Part shown: positions 23,435 through 32,438 of the stretch, in pieces | How the letters are laid out: every line of letters begins with the position of its first letter | Numbering within the stretch: the stretch's first letter is position 1 | Assembly (NCBI GenBank): GCA_031275285.1 | Contig: JAISOY010000129.1 | Location: 1-39,962 of the forward strand | DNA: 39,962 nt | Reading direction: 5' to 3' | Source of the DNA: Bacteroidales bacterium | GTDB taxonomy: Bacteria; Bacteroidota; Bacteroidia; Bacteroidales; UBA4181 | Program-made: the position numbers and the translations under genes | Notes under the pieces: model-generated | Database searches by the model: none | What the model was told of the DNA's origin: nothing | What the model saw: only the letters and a program-made list of their open reading frames with translations

Positions 23435-26400
23435 ATGAAAGAGGTCACTACCAATGATGTTCGTGAATGGGCAAAGAAATTCTTAGTAATCAGCGAAAAG
23501 GAATTAACATTTGACGAACTGAAAGAACAGAAAAAATATGCTGTGCTGGTACAACATCCTAACGACAAGGTGTTATTGTCGAAAATGCTTGACGAATCAT
23601 CACAAATACGCAGTAACCGTAAATTATCACGACGAGTGAAATTATTGATAGAACGCTATGGTGTACCGGAATTTTTCCCGAAATCAGATGCTTTTTTATT
23701 GAAACTATTCACCTGGATCGGTTATCGTTTTCCGGCCATTGCCATGCCTATCTTTAAAAAACGGCTACGGATGGACACCAAGAAAATAATCATAAAAGAG
23801 GAACGGCCGGCGCTGGATAAGCATCTGGACTCACGTCGCAAAGAACAGATCGGGCAGAATGTGAACCTGCTGGGAGAAGTTGTGCTCGGCAATGCAGAAG
23901 CCGATCACCGTTATTACCATTATTTGGAAGCCCTGAAAGATCCCAGGATCAATTATATCTCTATCAAGATTTCTGGTATCTATGCGCAGCTACACCCGTT
24001 GAATCATGCACAAAGCAAGGAAGAACTCTGCCGTCGTATCGCTGCCATATACCAACAGGCCATCGATTATCCCTATACTGACGAACAGGGCATAAGCCGT
24101 CCTAAATTCGTGAATCTCGATATGGAGGAGTATAAAGACACAGAATTAACATTGGAAGTATTTCTTACGGTAATGGGTATGCCTCAGTTCAAAAACTATA
24201 CATCAGGAATTGTAATACAGGCCTATCTACCCGATGCATGGCTGTTACAGACAGCATTACTCGACTTTGCCCGGCAACGTATAGCCGAAGGAGGTGCTCC
24301 GATTAAAATGCGTCTGGTAAAAGGCGCCAATTTATCTATGGAAACCATTATATCTTCACTCCGGGGATGGGAAAACCCTGTTTTTCCTACGAAAGTGGAA
24401 GTAGATGCCAATTATCTGCTCATTCTCGACCGTGCACTGTTACCTGAAAACGCAGCAGCTGTTCATGTGGGTGTGGCTTCACACAACTTTTTCACCATAG
24501 GGTATGCTTACCTGCTTAGTCAGGAAAACGGCGTGGAAAAATATGTGGATTTTGAGATGCTCGAAGGTATGGCCAATCATTTACCACGAGTGATGAAATC
24601 GCTCGGGAAACAGGTGATCCTGTATACACCTGTTGTAAAAGATGAGCATTTCCTGAACGCAGTGTCATATCTGGTGCGTCGTTTGGATGAAAATACAGGT
24701 AAAGATAATTTCCTGAGTTATGCATTCAATCTGAAAGTCGACTCGGAACACTGGAAATTTTTATATGACCAGTTTCTGCAGGCATACGCGCTTAAGGATA
24801 CGATCAAACCCGAACCTACAAGAAAACAGAATCGTAATCTGCCTCCACTTCCCGTAACGGAAACGGATACTTTCCATAATGAACCCGACACGGATTTTGA
24901 TTTGCACAATAACCGTAACTGGGCGGATTCTATACGCCACAAGTGGAAAAAAAGTAAGGAAGATACACCTTATGTGATCCCTGTACAAGTGGGCGGTAAA
25001 GAAATCTTTGTTGGAAAGAAACGCCCGTATATGGATCGCAGCCAGGATGACGAAGTATGTGTTTGCGAAGTACACCTGTCTGATCTGGAACAGATGAAAA
25101 ATATCGTTGATATTGCTGATACTGATGCGCCCGGCTGGCGTAAAACCACACTGGAAGAACGCAACAAATTATTGAATCGTGTGGCTGATCACCTTTGTGC
25201 AGCACGTGGCGACCTTATTGGCTGTATGTCGGCCATCACAGGCAAGACCTTCACGGAAGGAGACGTTGAAGTGTCTGAAGCAGTCGATTTTTGTCGTTTC
25301 TATCCCATCAGCATGAAACATTTTGACGGATTGGAAACTATCCGTTGTACACCTAAAGGAGTAATCCTGGTTATTCCGCCGTGGAATTTTCCACTTGCCA
25401 TACCTGTCGGTGGTGTCGCTTCGGCGTTGGCCTGCGGAAACAGCGTGATACTAAAACCGGCGACAGTAGCTTTCCCCATTGCATGGGAGTTTGCCAAATG
25501 TTTCTGGGCTGCCGGGGTACCGAAAGAAACCCTGCAAGTGGTGTGTTGCGACGGTCGTGACCCCCTCAATTATCTCACTGCTCATCCGGTCATTAAGCAT
25601 GTGATCCTTACCGGTGGAACAGATACGGCTTTCCGCCTGTTGGCAAATAATCCCCGTTGTCCGCTTTCTGCCGAAACAGGGGGTAAGAACGCTATTATCC
25701 TTACCGGTAGCGGAGACCGTGATCATGCGATACTAAATGTAGTTGCATCAGCATTCGGTAATTCCGGACAAAAGTGTTCGGCTTGCTCACTATTGCTGGT
25801 GGAAAAAGAAATATACAACGATCCCGAGTTCGCATCCAAATTAAAAGATGCCGTTACCAGTATGCAAACAGGTAGCGTGTGGGAACCGAACCATATCATC
25901 GGTCCCATGGTCGATAACCATAATGAAAAACTATTACATGCCATCGAACATCTGGAACCGGGTGAATCATGGCTGGTAGCACCTGAATTTATGGACAATA
26001 AGAAATATATTCTGAAACCCTGCGTAAAATGGGGAGTTCGTCCGGAAAGCTATACCTTTCGTACCGAATTGTTCGGACCGCTATTGGCCGTAGTATGTAT
26101 CGATAACTTACAACAAGGTATTGAATATGTCAATGCTACCGGATACGGTCTCACTTCGGGACTTCAGACACTGGATGAAACCGAACGCGAATTATGGCGC
26201 AACAGCATTGAGGCAGGTAATCTCTATATCAATCGTGGAATCACAGGTGCTATTGTCAATCGTCAACCTTTTGGCGGAATGAAATTATCGGCTTTTGGCG
26301 GAGGTATCAAAGCAGGGGGACCAAATTATGTATCCTGCTTTCTGGATATTGAAGAAAACCAGCTGCCCGAAGCAGGTAAACCCGATACTGAGTTTGCTGC

Positions 26401-26941
26401 ATTCGCAGCACTACTTGATGGCCCTGACAAAACACGATTTGAGTCTGCCGTCAGTAGCTACAGGCGAAACCTGGAATTGGAATTTTCACAGGAAAGAGAT
26501 GTGAATCACATTATTGGGGAAGAAAATATGTTCCGCTATTTACCTTTGAAAAACTGTGTTTTACGTATTAAAACATCTGATCGGCTATGTGATTCATTAA
26601 TGATCGTCACAGCCTCATGCTTGGCACAGACTCCTATAACAATAAGTGTTGCGGATGATGACCCGAAATACGGCGTCTTACAACAACTTGCAGGAAAAAA
26701 TGACAGGTTATCTGTTGTTACTGAAGATGAAGCTTCATTCATCGGCCATATGGTAAAATATGAACGTATCCGGACGTGTAATCCCTACTTGTCTGATGCA
26801 ATCTATAAAAAGGCTGCCGAACTGGGCAAATACATTGCCACTGCACCTCCGTTAGCAGAAGGAAGGGTGGAAATGCTCCATTATATGAAGGAACAAAGTA
26901 TTACATTTGAATATCATCGGTACGGTAGCATCACGGAATAG
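23435..26941 (+). CDS. putA: Bifunctional proline dehydrogenase / P5C dehydrogenase
   Basis: A 1168-residue fused enzyme that oxidises proline to glutamate. The N-terminal FAD-dependent proline dehydrogenase barrel shows 'KISGIYAQLHPLNHA' (about 178) and RLVKGANLSMET (about 292). The C-terminal NAD-dependent L-glutamate-gamma-semialdehyde dehydrogenase shows IPPWNFPLAIP (about 646), general-base Glu in AETGGKN (about 746), catalytic Cys in GQKCSA (about 778) and QPFGG (about 944). The start at 23435 (MKEVTTNDVREW) fits; 46 upstream in-frame residues are doubtful. No DNA-binding ribbon-helix-helix as in E. coli PutA is present. It stands alone. The last about 180 residues are a poorly conserved tail. 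Function is secure. Confidence 0.9.
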   Translation: MKEVTTNDVREWAKKFLVISEKELTFDELKEQKKYAVLVQHPNDKVLLSKMLDESSQIRSNRKLSRRVKLLIERYGVPEFFPKSDAFLLKLFTWIGYRFPAIAMPIFKKRLRMDTKKIIIKEERPALDKHLDSRRKEQIGQNVNLLGEVVLGNAEADHRYYHYLEALKDPRINYISIKISGIYAQLHPLNHAQSKEELCRRIAAIYQQAIDYPYTDEQGISRPKFVNLDMEEYKDTELTLEVFLTVMGMPQFKNYTSGIVIQAYLPDAWLLQTALLDFARQRIAEGGAPIKMRLVKGANLSMETIISSLRGWENPVFPTKVEVDANYLLILDRALLPENAAAVHVGVASHNFFTIGYAYLLSQENGVEKYVDFEMLEGMANHLPRVMKSLGKQVILYTPVVKDEHFLNAVSYLVRRLDENTGKDNFLSYAFNLKVDSEHWKFLYDQFLQAYALKDTIKPEPTRKQNRNLPPLPVTETDTFHNEPDTDFDLHNNRNWADSIRHKWKKSKEDTPYVIPVQVGGKEIFVGKKRPYMDRSQDDEVCVCEVHLSDLEQMKNIVDIADTDAPGWRKTTLEERNKLLNRVADHLCAARGDLIGCMSAITGKTFTEGDVEVSEAVDFCRFYPISMKHFDGLETIRCTPKGVILVIPPWNFPLAIPVGGVASALACGNSVILKPATVAFPIAWEFAKCFWAAGVPKETLQVVCCDGRDPLNYLTAHPVIKHVILTGGTDTAFRLLANNPRCPLSAETGGKNAIILTGSGDRDHAILNVVASAFGNSGQKCSACSLLLVEKEIYNDPEFASKLKDAVTSMQTGSVWEPNHIIGPMVDNHNEKLLHAIEHLEPGESWLVAPEFMDNKKYILKPCVKWGVRPESYTFRTELFGPLLAVVCIDNLQQGIEYVNATGYGLTSGLQTLDETERELWRNSIEAGNLYINRGITGAIVNRQPFGGMKLSAFGGGIKAGGPNYVSCFLDIEENQLPEAGKPDTEFAAFAALLDGPDKTRFESAVSSYRRNLELEFSQERDVNHIIGEENMFRYLPLKNCVLRIKTSDRLCDSLMIVTASCLAQTPITISVADDDPKYGVLQQLAGKNDRLSVVTEDEASFIGHMVKYERIRTCNPYLSDAIYKKAAELGKYIATAPPLAEGRVEMLHYMKEQSITFEYHRYGSITE

Positions 26942-27070
26942 GGATATCAAACAATACCATCCGGACAGTGTAAGGGGAGGTGTGTAGCATCATTTAACAA
27001 TATCATGAATCGTTTGAGCTAAACTTTGAAAGTCCAGGGTTAAATGAAAATATAATCTTGAATTTTGATC

Positions 27071-27110
27071 CCGAACCGAGCTTGCGAGCTCATCAAAGAT
27101 AAACTTTGAA
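27071..27110 (-). repeat. Hairpin unit (GAGCTC type) of composite repeat
   Basis: GAACCGAGCTTGCGAGCTC with GAGCT/AGCTC stem, followed by ATCAAAGATAAACTTTGAAC. Same layout as the unit at 14465-14490. Confidence 0.7.
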
Positions 27111-27241
27111 CTTTGATTATTTTCGTCTTTAACAGGTATTTTTCGTTTTCATACTTAGCCTTGCATGTATATCGAAAAATAATGCGATTTTTGTGTGATT
27201 TGCTGAAAGTTATTTTATAAATTTCGAATTTAAAATCCATA

Positions 27242-27275
27242 TTAACTTCGTTGAGCCCTGCGGGGTTCAAGATCA
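27242..27275 (+). repeat. Hairpin unit (GAGCCC type) of composite repeat
   Basis: ACTTCGTTGAGCCCT, a 3-nt loop, then GGGGTTCA. The first 15 bases are identical to the reverse complement of the unit at 14465-14488. Confidence 0.75.
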
Positions 27276-27282
27276 ATAACAC

Positions 27283-27314
27283 TTTGAATATTAGTGAATT
27301 CAAATATAGATTTG
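27283..27314 (+). promoter_or_regulatory. Bacteroidota-type promoter for the fourth propeller gene
   Basis: TTTG (27283-27286), 20 nt, TAGATTTG (27307-27314): an exact match to the -33 TTTG / -7 TAnnTTTG pattern with normal spacing. The -33 box lies in the repeat-derived CACTTTGAATATT. It gives a leader of about 85 nt. Confidence 0.6.
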
Positions 27315-27406
27315 TGTAATTGTGTTTTATAATCTATGTAAGGATATTATATACAAAATAAGATTACTGTAATTAACCAATTGAACCATTAAAAAACGGA
27401 AAGAAC

Positions 27407-28702
27407 ATGAAAACGAAAAGAAGAAATAAATCAGGTTTGTCATTGATTGCTATGTTAATTATGTTCGTAATTTCCGGAATGGAATCAGAAGCCCAGGACT
27501 GGCCGCAATGGCGGGGTCCGGACCGTGACGGTATATCGAAAGAAACCGGTTTAAACCTGGATTGGTCGGAAAGTAAACCACCGCTTTTATGGGTATTCAA
27601 ACAGGCAGGTTCCGGATATTCCTCTCCGTCTATTGTCGGAACCACGCTTTATTGTCAGGGAGCTGCAGACGATAATGATTTTGCATTCGCCCTGGATACG
27701 AAAACCGGCAACCTGAAGTGGAAACAATCACTAGGAAAACTGTTCGTTATGGACCGGGGTAACGGTCCCCGCGGTACGGTTACGGTTGACGGCGATAAAT
27801 TATATCTAATCCGTGGAGGCGGTCAATTGCACTGCCTTTCGGCTGCTGACGGCAAGTTGCTGTGGCAAAAGGATTTCAGGACTGATTTTGGCGGTAACAT
27901 CATGTCAAATTCGGATTGGGGTTTCAGCGAGTCGCCGCTGGTAGACGGTGATCTCGTTATCTGCACCCCTGGTGGTGACGGAGGAACTATGATAGCGCTC
28001 AACAAAAATACAGGCGATTTAGTATGGAGATCTACGGAATGGAAAGATATGGGAGGTTACTCTTCCCCGATCGTAGCCGAAGTCGACGGGATCCGGCAGT
28101 ATATCCAACTGGCGCGTAACGGCGTGGCAGGTATAGCGGCAAAAGACGGAAAATTATTGTGGAGCGCTAATGTCGGTGGTAACAGGACCGCTGCCATCCC
28201 GACACCCATCTATCATGACCATATGGTTTACGTTACTTCAGGGTACAACGCCGGCTGTGCCGGTCTCAGGCTTGCCAAAGATGGAGATAAATTCAATGTT
28301 GAGACCGTATACACCAACAGGAATATGTCCAACCATCACGGTGGCGTCGTTCTGGTGGGCGATCATATATACGGTTATTCGGATGGTCCGGGATGGGTGT
28401 GCCAGAATCTGGGGACAGGTGAAACAGTATGGAAACAGAGGATCAGCGAACCCGGTAAAGGCGCGGTAACCAGTATCGGCAGCCGCCTGCTCTGTCTTGA
28501 CGAAAGAACCGGTTCACTCACTGTCGTATCTGCTACCCCGGACGGCTGGAAAGAGTTTGGCCGACTGGAAATACCGGAAAGATCCGAAGTGTCATCCATG
28601 GACAAAATGGTGTGGACTCATCCTGTTATCGCTAATGGCAAACTTTACATAAGGGATCATGATTTGCTGTTTTGTTTCGATTTAAAAAATAATGTTTTGT
28701 AG
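27407..28702 (+). CDS. Secreted PQQ-like beta-propeller protein, distant fourth paralogue
   Basis: A 431-residue protein with signal peptide MKTKRRNKSGLSLIAMLIMF and cleavage near SEAQ. It opens DWPQWRGPDRDGISKETGL, like the three proteins at 11.8-15.8 kb, and has blade motifs ALDTKTGNLKWK, LSAADGKLLWQK, ALNKNTGDLVWR and AAKDGKLLWSA. It differs strongly elsewhere and lacks the shared MAYKIK end. It is single, with its own promoter, not in an operon with its neighbours. Probably a periplasmic or surface binding scaffold; no catalytic role can be shown. Confidence 0.83.
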   Translation: MKTKRRNKSGLSLIAMLIMFVISGMESEAQDWPQWRGPDRDGISKETGLNLDWSESKPPLLWVFKQAGSGYSSPSIVGTTLYCQGAADDNDFAFALDTKTGNLKWKQSLGKLFVMDRGNGPRGTVTVDGDKLYLIRGGGQLHCLSAADGKLLWQKDFRTDFGGNIMSNSDWGFSESPLVDGDLVICTPGGDGGTMIALNKNTGDLVWRSTEWKDMGGYSSPIVAEVDGIRQYIQLARNGVAGIAAKDGKLLWSANVGGNRTAAIPTPIYHDHMVYVTSGYNAGCAGLRLAKDGDKFNVETVYTNRNMSNHHGGVVLVGDHIYGYSDGPGWVCQNLGTGETVWKQRISEPGKGAVTSIGSRLLCLDERTGSLTVVSATPDGWKEFGRLEIPERSEVSSMDKMVWTHPVIANGKLYIRDHDLLFCFDLKNNVL

Positions 28703-29393
28703 AGCGAAGAACAGGTATTGTTGTTGAATTGAAGATAAAGCAGATGATCTGTTATTTGAAGAACCGGACTCTGTTTTAAAAATGACTTTGAGTAAAGAAC
28801 CTGAAACGAATTTACCCCTGGTATAATTCAGTTAATTTATTTATTATAAAATGTGTTATTGTCATATAAGACAATGATCTGGGTTTCTTATTTCAACTAT
28901 CTACATCATTTTAATAAGAAATACACTGTCAGGAGTAAATATTTATTTTAACTATCTTTGAGGACTTCTATTTCAATAAAAATGATCGTAAAATGGCAAT
29001 TACTAATGAAGAGCCGAAGTTTGTGAATCATAAGGAGATATTTGTCAGATCCATTGTTGAATGTAATGCATCGTAGTATTATAATGTCAACAATCTCGAA
29101 CAAATATGGCCAGTCTTTGTTAACTTAAGAAGTTACCTTGACCTTTTTAATTATTAAGAAAAAAGAAAGAGTTAGCTTTGTGTAGTTAAGTGTTATAAAA
29201 TCAGTATTTTATCATGATAAGAGGCTGAACACAGATTTAATAGAAAAGAAGAGTTGCCTTATTTGGATTTGAAGGCAAAGAATTGGCTCATGGGGATGAT
29301 TTGATGATTTTCCTCAAAAGAGTTACACGGAACAAAAATCAGGATGACTTCTCAAACAAAAACTTTATATCACTTTTATTGTATCAACCAGAG
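28703..29393. other. Long leader/intergenic region before the fimbrial locus
   Basis: About 690 bases without a supported gene. It contains a 9-bp inverted repeat TTTCTTATT/AATAAGAAA (28884-28921), two direct copies of TTATTT(C/T)AACTATCT (28888-28902 and 28943-28957), and -7-like boxes TATCTTTG (28953-28960) and TAGCTTTG (29173-29180). A 27-codon ORF at 28993-29076 (MAITNEEPKFVNHKEIF) is unsupported. Confidence 0.5.
28953..28960 (+). promoter_or_regulatory. Possible -7 element for fimbrial operon
   Basis: TATCTTTG matches TAnnTTTG and overlaps the second copy of the AACTATCT direct repeat. A -33 box is not evident. The leader would be more than 400 nt. Confidence 0.3.
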
Positions 29394-32300
29394 ATGATTG
29401 TTTTCTTGTATAAAATAATTTTTGTAAGGAAGAAATTTTTCTTTTCATATTTATTTGTTGTCATGTTATTTACACAATTTCATTCGTGTGATACCATCGA
29501 TTACCAGACAACCAATGAAAATACCATACAAATCGTTATCAGGAATACGGGGTCGCCATCTACCCGTGCACACGGCAGCGGTTCTGACGACCTCGACCAT
29601 GTAGTCAACCGCATCAGGATCCTGGCTTTCGACCCTGGTACCGGTCAGTGTGCAAGTAATGTACGTTATATGGCATCTGTGGGTGATGTCATTTACCATA
29701 AGATCAGGGGAGGTATCTATAATTTCGTTTTCCTGGCCAATGAACCGAATCTGACTGCTATTGCAAATGCACTGGAAAACGTTTCGAATTATTCGGACCT
29801 TGCCGGGATATCGCTTCCTGAATCGGTATTTTCCCAGACATCCCTTATTCCTTTTATTCAGCAAATCGATAATTTACAGGTATTGGGTGACGGTTCGGGC
29901 GCCATCATTGACGGAGGTACTGTTGTCTCGGTAATCCTGCTTGCACTTCAGCACATGGGAGTCCGGGTGGATGTTACGTTGGAAGCCACTGAAAATCTGG
30001 ATAATTTATTCACAGGGGTAACTTTCAGTACGATACCCGACGTGGTACCATTGTCTCCTTCCACTGAAGTAACTTCCCGGAAAACCATACGGAAATTTAC
30101 CGTTGCCGAAAATGCCGGCATGTTCTCCTCTCCGGCGCTCACACAGGAACAGACTGACCGGGGCATCGTTTGGGTGAAACAGGTTACAAGGGTCATCCTG
30201 CCATCCAATATTTTCACGCCTTTTTCGGATAAGAGCAAAGCGACTGTGATGACGGTCAACCTTCTGGACAAATACAATCCGTCGTGTGAACTGCGCGGAG
30301 GTGACGACGATTACACCCTTCCTTACGACCGCGCTCTACTGTGTGTCGGGGTAGTAAAAATGCCGCTGGAACTGAATATACAGACAACCCCGTGGAACGA
30401 GGAATACTACAATTGGGGCCTTCCTGTCAGGATTCTGAATGTATCCCGGTTCAACGCGGATATTACGGATTTCAACGGGGCGAGGATCACCTTTATATCC
30501 AATATGCCCGTGGTACGCGTTCTTCCCACAGCTTACCAGGGGGCTTCGGGTACCCAGACGATAAGGACCAACCTTGTTTTCAACAGTCTGGCCGACGAAA
30601 CCGAAAATAATTACCGCAATCCGGTACCGGAAAGGCTCTATTACAGCTACGATGCTTCTACCGGGCTTGGAACCGGTTATATGGATCTTTTGGGCGATGG
30701 GGCCGAGGAGGATAGTCGGAGTATGGATCTTTCCGGCACTTACAGGATCATTCTTTCGGCTGAAAATACAGATAGAAGCAACGCATTACAACGCGAAATT
30801 ACAGTAAACATCTCCCAGTCAGGAACTCGTTTCATGGATTACGGAGAAGATAGTGGTGTGGGTTATAATGGCGCGTTTTTCAGAAATGACCAGACCGGGG
30901 AGCGAATCATTACGATGCAAAATACCATCAATCGTTATGAAGATTGGGAGGGTAGTTATCAAAACTATTTGACCGAGTGGAGCGCAGAAATAATTGAGGG
31001 CGGTGATTTTATCGTTTTGAGCAGTACACCGAGTTTTGACCCCGCCGTCGGGACCGATAATCCAGGCAACGCGGAAGATTATCCGGTTACTCCGAATACT
31101 TACAAGGGCGAAACCGGCAAGAAGGTAACGGGTAAGGGCCGCATCTATTTCCGTATCGGCACCACAGGTAAAAATACGGGTTCACCACGATATGGTGTAG
31201 TAAGAATTTCCTGGCTGCGGTATGCATGGACTGATGTTACAACCGACATTTATGTCCGTCAGGGAGAGGAAGCCGATTATATTTATTCGCCTTCGGAACA
31301 GATTGCCGAGGGTATTCTATCTGGCCAATACAGAACCAATGCTAAAGCATTTTCTCCCTATAATCTAACAGCGGATGTGGGAAACAGTTATACCAAAGTC
31401 CAGAATCAGGACGGATACAGGGCAAAATTTACGGAATATCCGACACAGGCAGGTGCCTTTTTCCAGTGGGGAACCATCGACCGTTTACCTTATATTAACC
31501 GTACTGATGGCAATGGCCAATGGTTTTACAAGGCTTATACACCGGTAGCGTCTTATTCTCCCGCGTCGGTTGTGAAGACTTTCTGGGAAAACAATATATA
31601 TGTCTGGCAGAATTGGAGTGCTGACTGGGTTTCAGTCGCCCAGGCACAGCGTAAGTTCGGATGGACCACACCCGGAACATCAGAAGAGCCTGTACAAACA
31701 TTTGTACGCGAAAATTACTATGAAGTAAGTCCGGACGGATACCGCCGTCCCACTGACGGGGATACGGAGAATTACCTGAATGCCCGAAACGGTCCTTATC
31801 CGAATATGGTAATAAATAACGGCAGTGAAAATGTAAATTACGGTGGGCAGCCGGCAACGCGAGTGGATTACAGTTCGCAGATAAGCGGCTCGGAGTGGAG
31901 GGTATCATTGTTCAAAACACCTCGTGGTGGAAGTGGAACAAACCACTATAATGAAAACCCTTATACTGCAAACGATGGCGATTTGGTGTCGAACCCACCT
32001 GTTAATGTGACTGCAACAGTTATTACTGAAAAAACATATCCGGATATCCATGAAAACTGGGAATTCGGCTTTTACGCCGACGGATTTTTCGATAGACGTC
32101 CCATCAACAGGAATTTGTTAGGAGTATCGGTGAATAACGCCTATGCCGCATTCAGAGGAAACCTGTTCTATCATCCGGATAATAATAAATCTGTTTTCTT
32201 CCCCGCCCCGGGACGAAGGAATCTTGAGGATGGAACGATACAATATACTGGCGGTTCCGGTTATTATTGGTCCTCGACACCGGCACCCCCCTCCAGTGTG

Positions 32301-32411
32301 GACGTTTTCGACGGGATATGGGGAATAGAAATGAGGCATTTTTGTTATCCGATGCCATATGCACAAGCTTACGGTTTGTCCATCCGGCCTGTGAAAATAA
32401 TAAATCCGTAA
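29394..32411 (+). CDS. Large fimbrillin-like lipoprotein, probable fimbrial tip subunit
   Basis: A 1005-residue protein from the start at 29394; earlier in-frame starts (29283) would bury the signal sequence. A lipoprotein signal ends 'LFTQFHSC' (Cys about 32). A fimbrillin-like N-terminal beta domain follows, with Thr-Arg-Ala at 57-59, a possible protease maturation site. The middle part shows 'TDIYVRQGEEADYI' and 'YPTQAGAFFQWG', common in Bacteroidales fimbrillin-like tips. The end, GYYWSSTPAP to 'AYGLSIRPVKI', resembles the FISUMP/lectin-like C-terminal domain. It would sit at the fimbrial tip and make contact with surfaces. First gene of the fimbrial operon; 27 bases before the next start. 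Confidence 0.78.
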   Translation: MIVFLYKIIFVRKKFFFSYLFVVMLFTQFHSCDTIDYQTTNENTIQIVIRNTGSPSTRAHGSGSDDLDHVVNRIRILAFDPGTGQCASNVRYMASVGDVIYHKIRGGIYNFVFLANEPNLTAIANALENVSNYSDLAGISLPESVFSQTSLIPFIQQIDNLQVLGDGSGAIIDGGTVVSVILLALQHMGVRVDVTLEATENLDNLFTGVTFSTIPDVVPLSPSTEVTSRKTIRKFTVAENAGMFSSPALTQEQTDRGIVWVKQVTRVILPSNIFTPFSDKSKATVMTVNLLDKYNPSCELRGGDDDYTLPYDRALLCVGVVKMPLELNIQTTPWNEEYYNWGLPVRILNVSRFNADITDFNGARITFISNMPVVRVLPTAYQGASGTQTIRTNLVFNSLADETENNYRNPVPERLYYSYDASTGLGTGYMDLLGDGAEEDSRSMDLSGTYRIILSAENTDRSNALQREITVNISQSGTRFMDYGEDSGVGYNGAFFRNDQTGERIITMQNTINRYEDWEGSYQNYLTEWSAEIIEGGDFIVLSSTPSFDPAVGTDNPGNAEDYPVTPNTYKGETGKKVTGKGRIYFRIGTTGKNTGSPRYGVVRISWLRYAWTDVTTDIYVRQGEEADYIYSPSEQIAEGILSGQYRTNAKAFSPYNLTADVGNSYTKVQNQDGYRAKFTEYPTQAGAFFQWGTIDRLPYINRTDGNGQWFYKAYTPVASYSPASVVKTFWENNIYVWQNWSADWVSVAQAQRKFGWTTPGTSEEPVQTFVRENYYEVSPDGYRRPTDGDTENYLNARNGPYPNMVINNGSENVNYGGQPATRVDYSSQISGSEWRVSLFKTPRGGSGTNHYNENPYTANDGDLVSNPPVNVTATVITEKTYPDIHENWEFGFYADGFFDRRPINRNLLGVSVNNAYAAFRGNLFYHPDNNKSVFFPAPGRRNLEDGTIQYTGGSGYYWSSTPAPPSSVDVFDGIWGIEMRHFCYPMPYAQAYGLSIRPVKIINP

Positions 32412-32438
32412 CCATTGATCAGTAAGATAAAATTAACA

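Larger units (their letters stand above)
26942..27406. other. Spacer with two inverted composite repeats and a promoter
   Basis: No gene is supported here. Two copies of the GAGC-hairpin unit in opposite orientation (27071-27110 and 27242-27275) flank about 130 bp of AT-rich DNA, with TTGAAT/TTTGAA units around them. A minus-strand frame of 87 codons through this region is made of repeat sequence and is not a gene. Confidence 0.6.

Noticed and set aside
27040..27303. 87-codon minus-strand ORF
   Set aside because: It is formed by two repeat units and their AT-rich surroundings; composition and position show it is not a gene.
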